A stretch of 64,000 nt of DNA from Eopsaltria australis (lineage: Eukaryota > Chordata > Aves > Passeriformes > Petroicidae): contig JAVTVJ010000143.1 in assembly GCA_034509425.1 (NCBI GenBank), positions 1,240,001 to 1,304,000 on the forward strand, in the 5' to 3' direction. The notes beneath the pieces were generated by a model that ran no database searches, was not told the origin of the DNA, and saw nothing but the letters and a program-made list of their open reading frames with translations. The translations under genes and the position numbers were made by a program. Shown here one piece after another: positions 25,567 to 36,697 of this stretch (position 1 is the stretch's first letter; each line of letters starts with the position of its first letter).

Positions 25567-27976
25567 TGAAGAAGGGTTTTGAGAGTACACCTGCACTGGA
25601 ACAAAGTCAAGTGTACTTATTGGCAAAATGTGTTTATTTTACCAGTATAGCTTGTTTTACTTGGACAGCTCAGAGGCATGGGTGAGGGGTGACTTTAAAA
25701 AGTGTGTGCAAAGCACAGGTTTCCTCAGAAGCGCTGTGTCTGCAGTAGCAGCTCTTCGCTAACTTGCTGTATTTGTGTAGGCAAAATATCTTCTTCGATC
25801 AAAAAAGCATATTTTCATTGTGAAATAATTAGAGTAAGTAAGCTGTACAAACCATAGTAGGGACACAACTTTTTATTTTATCTACAAGGTTAAAACAGAT
25901 CAACTCACCCCCAAGAAGGGGCATGCAATGCTGATTATACCTGACAGATCTTGTCTCTATGTAAATTTTAAGCTAAGTCTTGCACATTTTGTCTTGTCTT
26001 TAAAAATACTGCCTCCCAACAAACCATTATTGGTGCAGACAAAGCAATAGCCATGAGAGGCGAAAGATCAGAAGAGTTGTACATTACCTGCTTGCTGCTA
26101 ACAGCTGAGTCCGTGCTACATCACTCCTTCTCCAACTGGCTGTGAAAAAGGTAACGTTTTATCTGAGGAGGCTTGTTTTCCAAAGCCTCTCTGAATCGTT
26201 GGATAGTGAAGCATAGTTATTTGTCCCTTTTCTGTGGTGTGGGAAGTAAACATCTTCCTTTAAGCTTGTGGAAGACCTTCCCTCTGGCACACAAAAAGGA
26301 TCTGATGGGCTGTGGAGATGCCTGGGGTTACAGGGCAATGGGTGTCTGTCCCTGCCTGGACTGACAGCAGGATGTGACTTCTCAATGGTATTACTTCTGT
26401 CTGTTGTATGTCCTGATATGCACCCCCACTGTGATGGATATGAATATTGACTTCAATTAGGTTGGTTTTTACTGGTTTCTGTATGAATTTGTTCATAGGG
26501 AATGACAAGATACCTCATACGAGAATCACCATACAAGCAGTATAGCTGTGCTTAGGTTCCAAATATGAAGGAACACTTTGCATATGCAAACAAAGCAAAG
26601 CCTAATTTGTAGAATAAAATATTTTACTACATTCTGAAACAGCAGTAGCAATGTTTTGAGTCTTGGCTCATTAAAAGCAGCAAGTATATTGTTTTATGGT
26701 AAAAGAATTATTTTCAAAATTTGCATTTAGTTGACCATTTGTTCTTTGTATAAAAATGGAACATATATTGGGAAGAAAATTAAGAATTTCTTTTACCTTA
26801 TAGAGTTAGAATATCATGCCCTTTTTGTTTTAACACTAAGCCTGTAGGGGAACATTTGGAAGCAGAATATATTCTGCATTTTAGCACCCTTCAGGGCCAA
26901 GAAATGAAAAACTGAATTCTGAGGGATAATCAATCAGATGCTTGAATATGGACTATATTCAATATGGAATATACCAATGTTGGCTTTTTAATTCTTAGCT
27001 GTTGTGTGTCTTTTTTTAACATGACTTGCTCAGGTGTGGTTACCCTGAACTGACTCACTCTTTGTCAGAGATATGTCTAGAATTAAAATTATATAAGGCT
27101 GCATCAGTTCAGAGGAATTTTGCATGGTTCATACTTCTGGTCAACATATGGAAGAGCTTGCAAAGTTTTGATGTTATTTTCAATAATTGCTGTGTTCTGG
27201 CTTTGCTGCTTCTGGTTAATGCTTGTGATCCTATTAATACATGTTATTTATGCTTTTGTCAGCTGTATACATATCCATTTTAATAAAACATCAGGAGAAT
27301 CTCCTGGACACTCTTCTGTTCAATACACATTTAGAAGTGAATTCTCTTACTGAAGTTTTAAGGATTTTTTTAAAAATCAGCATGCCAGTACAGAAAGTTT
27401 AAGCAACTGTGGTAAAGACAAGAGAAGAATAACAGCAAAGGAAGCTGAAGGAGAAAATCTAATACTTGTTTCATAACATTAATAAAAATAAAGCTACTGA
27501 AATTAAATATAGCTGTTCCTTTACTAAAGTAAAAACAATGAAAAGATTGATGGTGCTGCGTAAGTCCGGGTGTGTATGTGTTTATGTAATGTGGGAAAAA
27601 TTTTCTAACAAACTAAGAATAGTGGTTAAATGTTTGCCCTCTTGGTAGTATTCTAGTCATGATGCAATTCTTAGCAAAATGCACTATCATTATACAGGGA
27701 AGTTGCTATTTGCATAGTAGAACATGGTGTATTTTCCCCAGTTTCAAACAGTTTTTAGAGCAGAACGTTGAAAGGGAAAGGTTCACTTACTGTGTGTTGG
27801 AGCACATTTCCTTGATGCACATTATGTTCCTTCAGAGTGTAGAAGTAACTCAAGATGCAGGGTGAATACATCTTCTGGTGTTCACTTTCACCTCCCCAGT
27901 GAGAAGCCTAGAAAAATGTGAAAATACTTCAGGTACTGTATGATCACTGAATTTAGGTAAAATTTTGATATATAAG

Positions 27977-27991
27977 TATATATATATATAT
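27977..27991 (+). repeat. (TA)n microsatellite
   Basis: About seven TA units, in an AT-rich setting. Confidence 0.85.
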
Positions 27992-29091
27992 CACTCACTT
28001 GTCTGTGCATCCTTGCAGTAACACTGCAGCTTCAGTGCCTCTTCCCAGTCATGAAGCAGTTTTCATCAAGCACTTGAAAAAGATGTCTTTGCCATGTTCA
28101 CAGTAATGGTATTTCTCAGTAGCTAAGTGGGAATTATGGTAGTTTGACATAATTATGTATTGATCCTGTAGTCTCAGTACATATCGATATTGACAAAGTC
28201 CTGAAAGCAAGCAGTTTAGGAAAAGTATGCAAAGCAAGGAGTGCAAAATGCAGATTATAGTAATTTCTCTGGTTTTGACTGTGGAATTGGGGAAGAGACT
28301 TATTTGGCAAAATTCATGAAGAGTAGTCTTAGTAGTATCCTTTCCTCAGTTTCTGTCCAGTACCTTAAGTGTGACTTTTCCTTTGTCTGAGAGTAGGCAA
28401 GGCTAATTTTCTTACTGCATTACTAAAACATGACAAATGGCAATCTTGTCTAACCAGAACAGCAAAGTTCTTCTGTCAGTCAGTGCTTTTGTTTCCTAGT
28501 AAATAAACATCCGTTCAAGTGTTGTAATGGACTATGGGGGGAAAGGTGTAAATGTCATCATAGAACAAATTCTAGGCAAAATGGAGATTTTAAGCAAGAC
28601 AGCATCAGAAAAGCCTCCTTTACAACAGTGTTGCTCAATGACAGATGGGTGCTTAATGGTGTTATTTTTAAACCCATGTCTTTCTCCATGATTGGCTTAA
28701 ACTCAGAGCTCTTCGATTGTACATTCTAACTTCTTCCTTGATCAGATGAGAGTTGGGTTCATTTCCTTTATTTTATGGTGTTTCTCCCTCAAGATGTAAT
28801 CTGTGATTTGCCTCTTAATCAGAGTTCACAGCAGTGCAAGCATGTCACAGTAATAAGAATACTTGTGTCGTGTAGAGTGATAATCTAGCTGTAATTTGGA
28901 AGGCAATTCTGTTATAAGTAGACCTTTTCATGACCTCTGTTGGTTTCCAAGAGGGTTTTTTTTAAAAAACAGCTCTCAAATATTCTGAGCCTAAAAAGGA
29001 AACTTGTGATGGTTTGAGATAATTCAAGTACTTCTGGTTTGTATTATCTTTGTATAAAGAAGTGATGTTTTCCATAAATTTTCCTCTTTTG

Positions 29092-29118
29092 GGTGGTTTT
29101 TTTGGTGGTTTTTTTACT
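29092..29118 (+). repeat. Short T/G low-complexity tract
   Basis: Two copies of GGTGGTTTTTTT-like sequence, similar in composition to the larger tracts at 1592 and 32341. Confidence 0.7.
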
Positions 29119-29924
29119 ACTGCCATGTTCTCCCTCAGTGGCTTAGCTTGCTTTTGAAGAAATGTTAGTTAGAAACACTGAACATGATACAACCCAACAA
29201 TCCTGTGTACACAAGCTTTTTTTATTCTACCAGTTCCTCATTAAACTAGGCCAGTGTGCTTCCAGAATATATTAGTGCAGAGCCTGAAAAAACATGCATG
29301 GTAGCCTTAACCTTATATTGTATTATCCTGCCACTCTTTGTCCAAATCTGTCCAGAACTTGTAGGAGAGGGTTGATCTCAAGACCATATGATCATGATGG
29401 GTTTTGTAAAATGCTGGAAGTTCTCTACCATCAAAGTATTCAAATCAAATGGGTAAGTGAATGGTTCTGAAGCCATTTTCTTCTTCAGAAAATCAGACCA
29501 TGACACCTGGCTGTATTTGTGTAAGAAGTTTTAGAACACCAAGCAGGCTACTCATGCTGTGCAGTCTTGTGTGGCCATACCTGTGTAAGTATTTATGTCC
29601 CACATATAGCAGAGCTCTCTCTCAGTCTAAGACTGGCAGCACAGCCAAGACTCTGCTATGAGGGCATTATGGGTTCCTGTGTGCAACATTTTTACTGTAG
29701 GCAAGTGTCAAAAATTGTCCTATAAAACTTCAGGCTTTTTTCCCAGTAAACTTGCAAATCTCTCATTTAACATGACGAATAAGAATTGTTAATTTTTTCA
29801 AATGGCTTGAAATACTTAGCAGTATGTGAGGTTTGAGGATTCCTCAAAGGCAAGATCTTCACGCTTTTACTTCCACAACTGTTTTGAAAGGCAGCAGAGT
29901 AACCTGAGCTGTGACAAAGCCTTG

Positions 29925-29940
29925 GTGTGTGTGTGTGTGT
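29925..29940 (+). repeat. (GT)n microsatellite
   Basis: Eight GT units, followed by GAAGCCCAG. A plain dinucleotide repeat. Confidence 0.85.
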
Positions 29941-32340
29941 GAAGCCCAGTGTCCATCTTCGGTGCACGCCTTCACACGCACGCTGACCAAACAGGTTTTA
30001 CTGCTGAGCTGGGAAAGTGGCCCCTCCTCTGGGCTGAGCTGCCCCAGTGCAAACACTGCTTGCACTTACGTGTTTGCTGAACGCCTGCTGAAAAGTTCTT
30101 CACTGGGATAATAAATCTGAACTATTTCAGATTTTGGGTTAGGAACTTTATGACATTGTTTACATGGCTAAATCTGTGCTGGCCTCCTGTTGCTCTGATC
30201 TGTGCTGGGCCTGAGCAGTATTAAGAAATCAAATTAGCTTGGATGAAGCATCTCTGTGTTGTGTGTGGAATGCAAATGTGCATTGGTCTGGGTGTGAACC
30301 AAGTTAATTTTGTGACTTCTGGATTTTGTGGTCCTGCTCTTCAGAAGTAGTAGCTAAGGAGTTATTCTGTAAATGCCAGGAATTACAACGAATAGTTTCT
30401 CATTACATAATGCAAGCTCTGTGTGTTATATTTTGTAATGCATGCCTGGGGAAAAAATCTCATAGAATAAATTTCATGCTTATTTCATGAATTGTTTTTT
30501 TTCCTTATGCTGTCATCCAAATGTGACATTACCAGATAAAATCATTTGCCTATACAGAAACGAAGCCATTCTTAGCACCAAAAAGGAGGGGTACTTTTAT
30601 TTCCTTAGAGTCTCTCCATCTGTCTGGGAAAACTCTGCAAAACCACTCCCAGTATCTCTCCTTTTTCCTTCTATGCCTTTCCCACCCAAGCATAGATAGT
30701 CCTGACCAATAACAGTGCTGCCACAGATACCCTCCTTTCCTGTGTTGATTACACCTTTGACTCCTTAGAGTTTTGTGCCAATTTGCAATTAGGATTTTAT
30801 TTTCCATGCCATATTTACCTAAATCTGTGGAAACAGTAGTTGTGTTGTAAAACTTACAGGGAGAGTTCTGTATATATGTAGCAAGTAGTTCTGAATATGT
30901 TAAACAATCCCTGGGGAGAACTTCTTAGCCAAGTTTTAGAAGTTTTACCTCTTTATATGAAGTTTGAGGTTCAGTGTATTTGGGGGAGGAAAAGAAAAGG
31001 AGTCTTTCATTTTAGCTTTTCTGTATCAAATGCATATTCCGTTAATGCTTCCCTGGAGTGCAGCCTAGCTAAACTTTAAATTTAGGGCAAGAAAAAAAAG
31101 GAATGGTAAAATGTGAGATGAAATTGTCACTTGTGTTATCTCTGGGAAGGAACTAACAGCAGCTGCAATGGTAGAAATTCAGCATCTCAATCCTTACAGT
31201 GTGCTGTAAGCACCCATGCAGCCCATCAGCAGCTACTCTGCTTAATAAGACTTCTTCCTCTGACTTACTTGGTGAGATGCATGTGTTGAAATGCATTTTT
31301 GGACACTCAAAGTGATAAATGCATTAGCTTCACCGGCATACCTTCAGTTGTTTGTGTTTTCTTCTCACCCTTTTCCCCATGGAAAGAAAAAAGGGATTTC
31401 ATCCTTGCTGAGATAGATTGCATGTCCCTGCAGCCCCAGTGTCACCTGGAGCTATCACCAGGCTTTTGCTAAGCACACTTGGCCTCTATGAAAGACAGTT
31501 TATGAGAATGATGGATTTGAGCTCTTTATTTGCAAATATTTTCCAGTTTATTGTTCCTGGATATAGCAGTGCCAAGTATATTGTTTTGCAAACTGGAAAG
31601 AGGAAAACCCTCTGCCACTTCAGGCTGTGCCATGGTGGTGTTTTGCTCTACTGGAATGAACTATGTAAGAAAGGTTCTGTATAGGGACTGCTACAACACC
31701 TTGGGACAGAAAGCAAAGAACCTTTGCAGCTGAAAGCAGATCGAAGTAATGTTAGAACTTGTCTAGGATTCAGAATAATAACTTTTAATAAGAGAAATTA
31801 TTTTTATATATAGTGGTAAGTTTTCAGGGTTTCTACAAACTGACATCTGAATCTGATGTTTTCACTCCGACTCCATGGCAATTCTTTGACTCAGAATCTG
31901 CTTGCCACAAACTTGCCTGAACAGCTGCACAGCAAACAAATGTCCTTTCAGTGTGTGTTCTCAGAGGGCTTCTGTCATTTTAGGTGGGCTGACTCAGGAG
32001 GACTAGCTGAAATGCAGGTGATAAAAATGAACTCTGTTCGCTGTTTCAGATCACCTCTTCATGTAGAGTCTGAGTGTGATCATCTCATCCTTTATTAACA
32101 GTGTTCAGGTATTAGTTCAGTGCTGGTAGAGTGGAGTACCTCTTGCTGAGCTGTTGTTATTGCTGCTTCCTTCAACACATTCATGTTCTTCATCTCCCAT
32201 CCATACACTCAGTGAACCTGGCTTAACTTGACATTTGGGATTTTAGAACAATAGCTGCACCTACACACTTGTCAGAAATGCAGTAACTTAGAGATCACAA
32301 TTTCTTTGTTCGGTACATACAGCAGCACTCTTTCATTTTC

Positions 32341-32450
32341 CTTTGTTTCTTTTGGGTTTTTTTTTGGGGGTTTTTTTTTGTTGTTGTTGTTGTTTTTGTT
32401 TGGTTTTTTTTTCTTTGTTTTTTTGTTTGTTTGTTTTTGGGTTTTTTTTA
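32341..32450 (+). repeat. T/G low-complexity tract (about 110 bp)
   Basis: Long T runs are broken by GGG, GGGGG and (GTT)n/(GTTT)n. On the minus strand it reads as a long A-rich tract with C interruptions. It is the largest low-complexity block in the window and has the same T/G polarity as 1592-1655 and 29092-29118. Confidence 0.9.
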
Positions 32451-33392
32451 CTAAGTGAAGTGGTATTTGATGAATCCTTGGTTCTTCTAATTTTGTGCAT
32501 CCTTTCCAAAAAGCCTTAATATAAATTTTTTTGCGTTTCCAATGGAGCTTTACTGATATTTTGAGCTAATTTACTTTTCTTGCTGCAAATGATTGTTTCT
32601 CATGTTATGGATGAGGTGAGAACATTGTGTACCATTTTTTGCTCTCTGCCTGCTGTAGAAAAAAACCCCATAATACTGATGAAGCTAAAGATGAGTGCAG
32701 GATAGACACTTGACTCGTCGTTATTTTCAGAGTTTTCAGTAAAGCAGCGAATGTAAGCACATTGTCACTTACAAATGCGCTGCTTTTAAGCTCAGCCTTT
32801 TATGCACAAACCTTTTGCAGTGTGTATGGCCACTTTGATAAGGTTTGTATCACAACACTCTGTGTGGCCAGGAAGACCTATTGCTCCTTCTATTATCTCA
32901 AGAGTGGAGCTGAACACATACCTTTAAAATCTGTTTCCCCCTTCACTCTGACCAGTCCAAACCGCTTTCTGAGACTGAGACAACTTGTCTTCAGGCTGTC
33001 TTCTGTCCCAAATCTATGCCTGTAGTGCTGATACTGAGCAGAGCTGCTCGTGCCATCTGCTGCTGTGTGAGGATGACAAAATGGAGAGCAAATGTAATCT
33101 CAGTATAAATACAGCTTAGAGGCAAGCTAAAGGATAAAATGTTCTCATTGCTGGTTTTCAGTGGTTCCAGAGACCTGAGAGTACCCTGTGAGGTAACTGG
33201 AAAGGGTACTTGGCTAGGTGGTATCAGGGCACACTAAAGTCAAACAAAAGGGCTAATGAGCTTGCAAAATTGAGTTATATGTCAGGCAGGGACACACAAT
33301 AAACTTAAGCTTAATTTAAAACAGGACTTTACAGTCTGATGTTACAAGGCTTCATTTCTATGCATATAAATGCTGAATTGTACCTTTCTTCC

Positions 33393-33406
33393 TCCCCCCC
33401 ACCCCC
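33393..33406 (+). repeat. C-rich run
   Basis: Two runs of C separated by one A (CTCCCCCCCACCCCC). The minus strand is G-rich. Confidence 0.75.
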
Positions 33407-36400
33407 GACATTGTTTGTTTGTCTGGGTTGAATACAACTCACTTTCTTTGCCAACCTCCAAGTGCCAGTATACATCCCTGTGGTGGCTGCTTTGCGTGTA
33501 CTTTTTATGGAACGGTAAAAGGGGCAAATAAGTATATAATGGTTAACTGCTGCTTATAACAACATTATAAATACAAAGCATTATTCATAAAATTTATAAA
33601 TATCATTCCTTGGCTTGCTAGTTGGGATCAGTGTAGAAAGCTTTCCATCAGTGTGCTGTTAGCAAATGTAGTCATGTGTAAGTGAGGAGAAATGGAGCTC
33701 CTCTCTTCCCAATGCCCTGCTGCGCCCTTACTCTGTGCCTCTGGTGATGTCACTGTTGTGCTGATGTGTCTGTAGGTCCAATACAGGTGTGAAGCTGTTT
33801 GTAGGTCCATTCACAGGTATTTCTGTTAACGTTTAGTAATGCCTTCAATACACAACGCTGTCTGTCTGGTGGGTAAGGCACATGCTAGAAGCAGATCATC
33901 GGTGCTGATCGAACAGTTGTTACACGCAGAGAGTGTTGAGGAAGCAAGTGAAAAAGAGGCTTCTCATGAATGTAAATAGGCAGGATTTCAGATGGCTGTA
34001 GACACACCCTTAAGGAAGTGTAGATATGCATCCTTCAGAATATGCATAGGTGGAGATCAGACCAGCAGCTGTGTTCAAATAAACACTCCTTGTAGATGGA
34101 GTACTCTTCTTTCTGGATGAAGCAGCTCTCAGAGAAACTCATTTGTGTCTGCATGTGTGCTCTAAATCTTGTCAAAGTTGTAAGAACCTGTACTGCACGT
34201 ATGGTTTAAATTATTTATGTTAGTGCCATATAAATAAAGTGTGCGTGCTTAAGTTGTGCTTCCTATAATAACGTGATTTTTATTATTTTGAAGCATTTAA
34301 AATTGACTTAGAAATTCTAGGTTTTCCCACAACTTGCATAAAATCTGTATTACAGGTAAACTGTAGCATGCAGTTGTTCCAAACAGAGGATACTGCTTGA
34401 ATAGAGGAAAACTGATAGGTGGAGGAAAGGCTGGAAAGGGTGCCACAGAGACATATGGTTGAGGAAAGGGAAAGAAAAATGCTGTGTTGATGTGGAAGCT
34501 AGCAGAAGAGAGAAATAGGCCATTTATTTGCATCAAAGTAAAAAGTGACCAGATTTGAAAGTTGTGTTCAATTAATCTTTAAGTTTTACCAGAAGAGGAT
34601 CAGTTCCTAACCTGTGTGAGATCACTGAACCTCCCTCCATCTCTGAAGAGCAACTGTTTTGCAGTCAGAGTCACGGAGAGGCCAACTTTCCTAATACAAC
34701 TGTAATACCACAGAGCTGTATTTATTTTGGTTTTACCCCTGGATTTTTCTTTCATTTACTTTGGATAGACAGACTTTTATTAAAACTTAAGCTGCTTTAT
34801 ATCACCAGCTTGTTGTTTTTAAGGTTGTTCTTTAACAAACAAAATTCTCTCAGTGCAGATTTCACTGGTGGATGAAGCGAGGGCAGCTGGCCTTTTGGCT
34901 GGTGCCCTTCCCCCAGTTTGCCAGGACTCTTGGTTTATAATGTTACTGTCACAAGTTGCTCTTACTTGGGGAAAAGGTTGAGAGAGCATCAAATTTTACA
35001 CGAGTTGGATTATCTCCTGTATGAAGTGCCAGGATTCAGTGTGTAAAACTGAGCTGTGTTCAGCTGCAGGCTTCCTGTGTGCTATCAGTGAAGTCATTAA
35101 AACTCCATCTTAAGTGAATTGCTTGTGCAGTGGGAATCAAAATACCTCCTGCTTCACAAGGGTGGGGAGGCCTAACTTGGACATGGGACTAAAAGTGCGT
35201 AGCTGACAAACACCCCTGCCTGGGTAGATGCTTTGAGACTGAGCAGCAGCACATTTTTCCTGCAGGTTGCATCACGGGGCTGCGGTTTCTTGGGTTTGTG
35301 CAAACAGCAGCCACATTCCCGCCTGCTTTGACCGAGAGATGCCGGGTTGGTGACAGCAGCAATGTCACTGTTTGTGCTAAGCTGAATTCAACAAGCCTGT
35401 TTTCCTTCTGTTTACAGCGGAAAAGACGCCTGTTCAGTACCAAACTGGACTGCTTGGCCATACCCTGAATGGGGAATTGCCCCTTCCGATTGCAGCCAGT
35501 GTTGCAGGTGCACATAAAATGGAAAACCCACAGTTGTCTCTGAGAGGTCATGGACCAGGCTTCAGTGTGTCAGAATAAGTGATCTCCTCACGGCTTTCTG
35601 TTCTAGGTCACATTATGCCACACCTGTCACGTTTTTTGTTGTCATTTGGCTCTAAATACTACATCTGCAACCCGTGGGCACAGCTGCCTGTCCAGAAGGG
35701 GCGTGGACTGGTGGTAACGTGGTGTGGCTGAGGAGCTGGACACACAGTGCCTTTCTGAGGTCTGTTAGGAAAACTCGGCCAAGTGGTTTATCCAGACAAA
35801 ACGGAACATTTGTCACAATGGACCTTATGTCTGGGGACACTGCTTAATCACTCATCCTCTGAGGACCATTACCCAAGTGCTTGCTCTTAACTCTGGTCAC
35901 AATGGCAAGTCATCTCTTGCTGTTTATGGCTTTCTTCTTCTTTACCCTTCTTCTGTTTAAGTGTCTCTGATAAAAGTCTTGATGTCATTGCTGGGCTGCC
36001 AAGAGCTATGCAAGACCGTCTGTAGCTCTGCTCTTGGGTAGCCCATGTCCTTGCGTGTCACAGAGTACCGAGAGCAGTGCAAAGCCTTGCTCACAAAAAG
36101 CATCATTATTCTCGTTTCTCACCGGGAGTCCAGCTTGGCCCCATTACGGACGGGGCCCGTAGCGCAGACAGCAAAGCAGGACGTTTGCCCCGTGTCCTGC
36201 TCCGCCAGGCACCGTCCTACTTTGCCTTGCTTATTTTCCGGCTGCCAGAAGAAGGGGCAGAGGACTGTACTGCCGGTGCTCTGGGCAGCCGGGCGCTCCC
36301 GTGCCGGCACTGCCCGGGGGTTGGGGGTTGTGTAACGCAGCAGGGCCGCGCTGCCCGTGCAGCCTCAGCTCCGAGGGGCGCGGGGGCGGTGCCGGGCCCT

Positions 36401-36409
36401 GCTCGGGCC

Positions 36410-36431
36410 GGTTCGGGGCCGGTTCGGGGCC
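36410..36431 (+). repeat. Two tandem copies of an 11-bp GC-rich unit in the MOB2 promoter
   Basis: The unit GGTTCGGGGCC occurs at 36410-36420 and again at 36421-36431 with no mismatch, just before the GC-box cluster. Short GC tandem units like this are common in avian CpG islands and prone to length variation. Confidence 0.75.
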
Positions 36432-36440
36432 GGGCCAGGC

Positions 36441-36456
36441 GGGGCGGGGCGGGCGG
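36441..36456 (+). promoter_or_regulatory. Clustered GC boxes (Sp/KLF-type)
   Basis: Overlapping GGGGCGGGGC and GGGCGG elements lie about 130-150 bp before the MOB2 ATG. A reverse-orientation GC-rich element (CCGCCCGCCCC) follows at 36470-36480, and another GGGGCGGGC lies near 36509-36517. These match the Sp1/KLF consensus. Binding is inferred, not shown. Confidence 0.7.
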
Positions 36457-36487
36457 AGCAGCCTCGGCACCGCCCGCCCCCAGCGCC

Positions 36488-36492
36488 ATTGG
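36488..36492 (-). promoter_or_regulatory. Inverted CCAAT box (NF-Y type)
   Basis: ATTGG within GCGCCATTGGCGGG reads as GCCAATGGC on the minus strand, a good NF-Y core. It is about 100 bp upstream of the start codon and flanked by GC boxes. NF-Y sites with Sp sites at this distance are typical of TATA-less CpG-island promoters. Function is inferred. Confidence 0.55.
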
Positions 36493-36587
36493 CGGGGCCG
36501 GGCCGGCGGGGGCGGGCGGCCGGGACAGCGGCGGGGAGCCCGGGCCGAGCGAGCCGCGATCGCTGCTCCGCTCCGCACCGCCGTACC

Positions 36588-36697
36588 ATGGTGGGGGATC
36601 ACTGCAGCCTCCCCGGTGAACGGCCCGTACTCGCCCAGAGTCCCAAGCCCGGATTAAGCTGCAAGATGGTCCTGCAGGCGGTGGGCAAAGTGCTGCG
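36588..36697 (+). CDS. MOB2: MOB2 coding exon 1 (residues 1-36 and two bases of codon 37)
   Basis: Translation from 36588 gives MVGDHCSLPGERPVLAQSP and continues to an end of KMVLQAVGKVL. The last two bases, CG, join the first base of exon 2 to make Arg37. The donor is cg|GTAAGG at 36698. The ATG has A at -3 and G at +4, a strong Kozak context. It is the first ATG in the island after an in-frame TAA at 36333-36335. A second in-frame ATG at 36666 (Met27) also has A at -3 and G at +4, so a shorter product starting MVLQAVGKVLR is possible. The human MOB2 form I remember has a different six-residue start (MDWLMG) before KSK, so this exon is an alternative first exon relative to that form. No domain is visible in this N-terminal stretch. 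Confidence 0.88.

Noticed and set aside
35189..35551. 120-codon minus-strand frame upstream of MOB2
   Set aside because: Cys and basic residues gave it a protein-like look, but there is no family motif and it lies in unremarkable upstream DNA.
36357..36587. Upstream in-frame extension of MOB2 exon 1
   Set aside because: The frame is open back to a TAA at 36333, but there is no ATG before 36588 and the residues are promoter low complexity. The first ATG with a strong Kozak context is the better start.
36077..36619. 180-codon plus-strand frame over the MOB2 promoter
   Set aside because: Different frame from MOB2, Gly/Ala/Arg low complexity, no conserved motif. It is explained by base composition.
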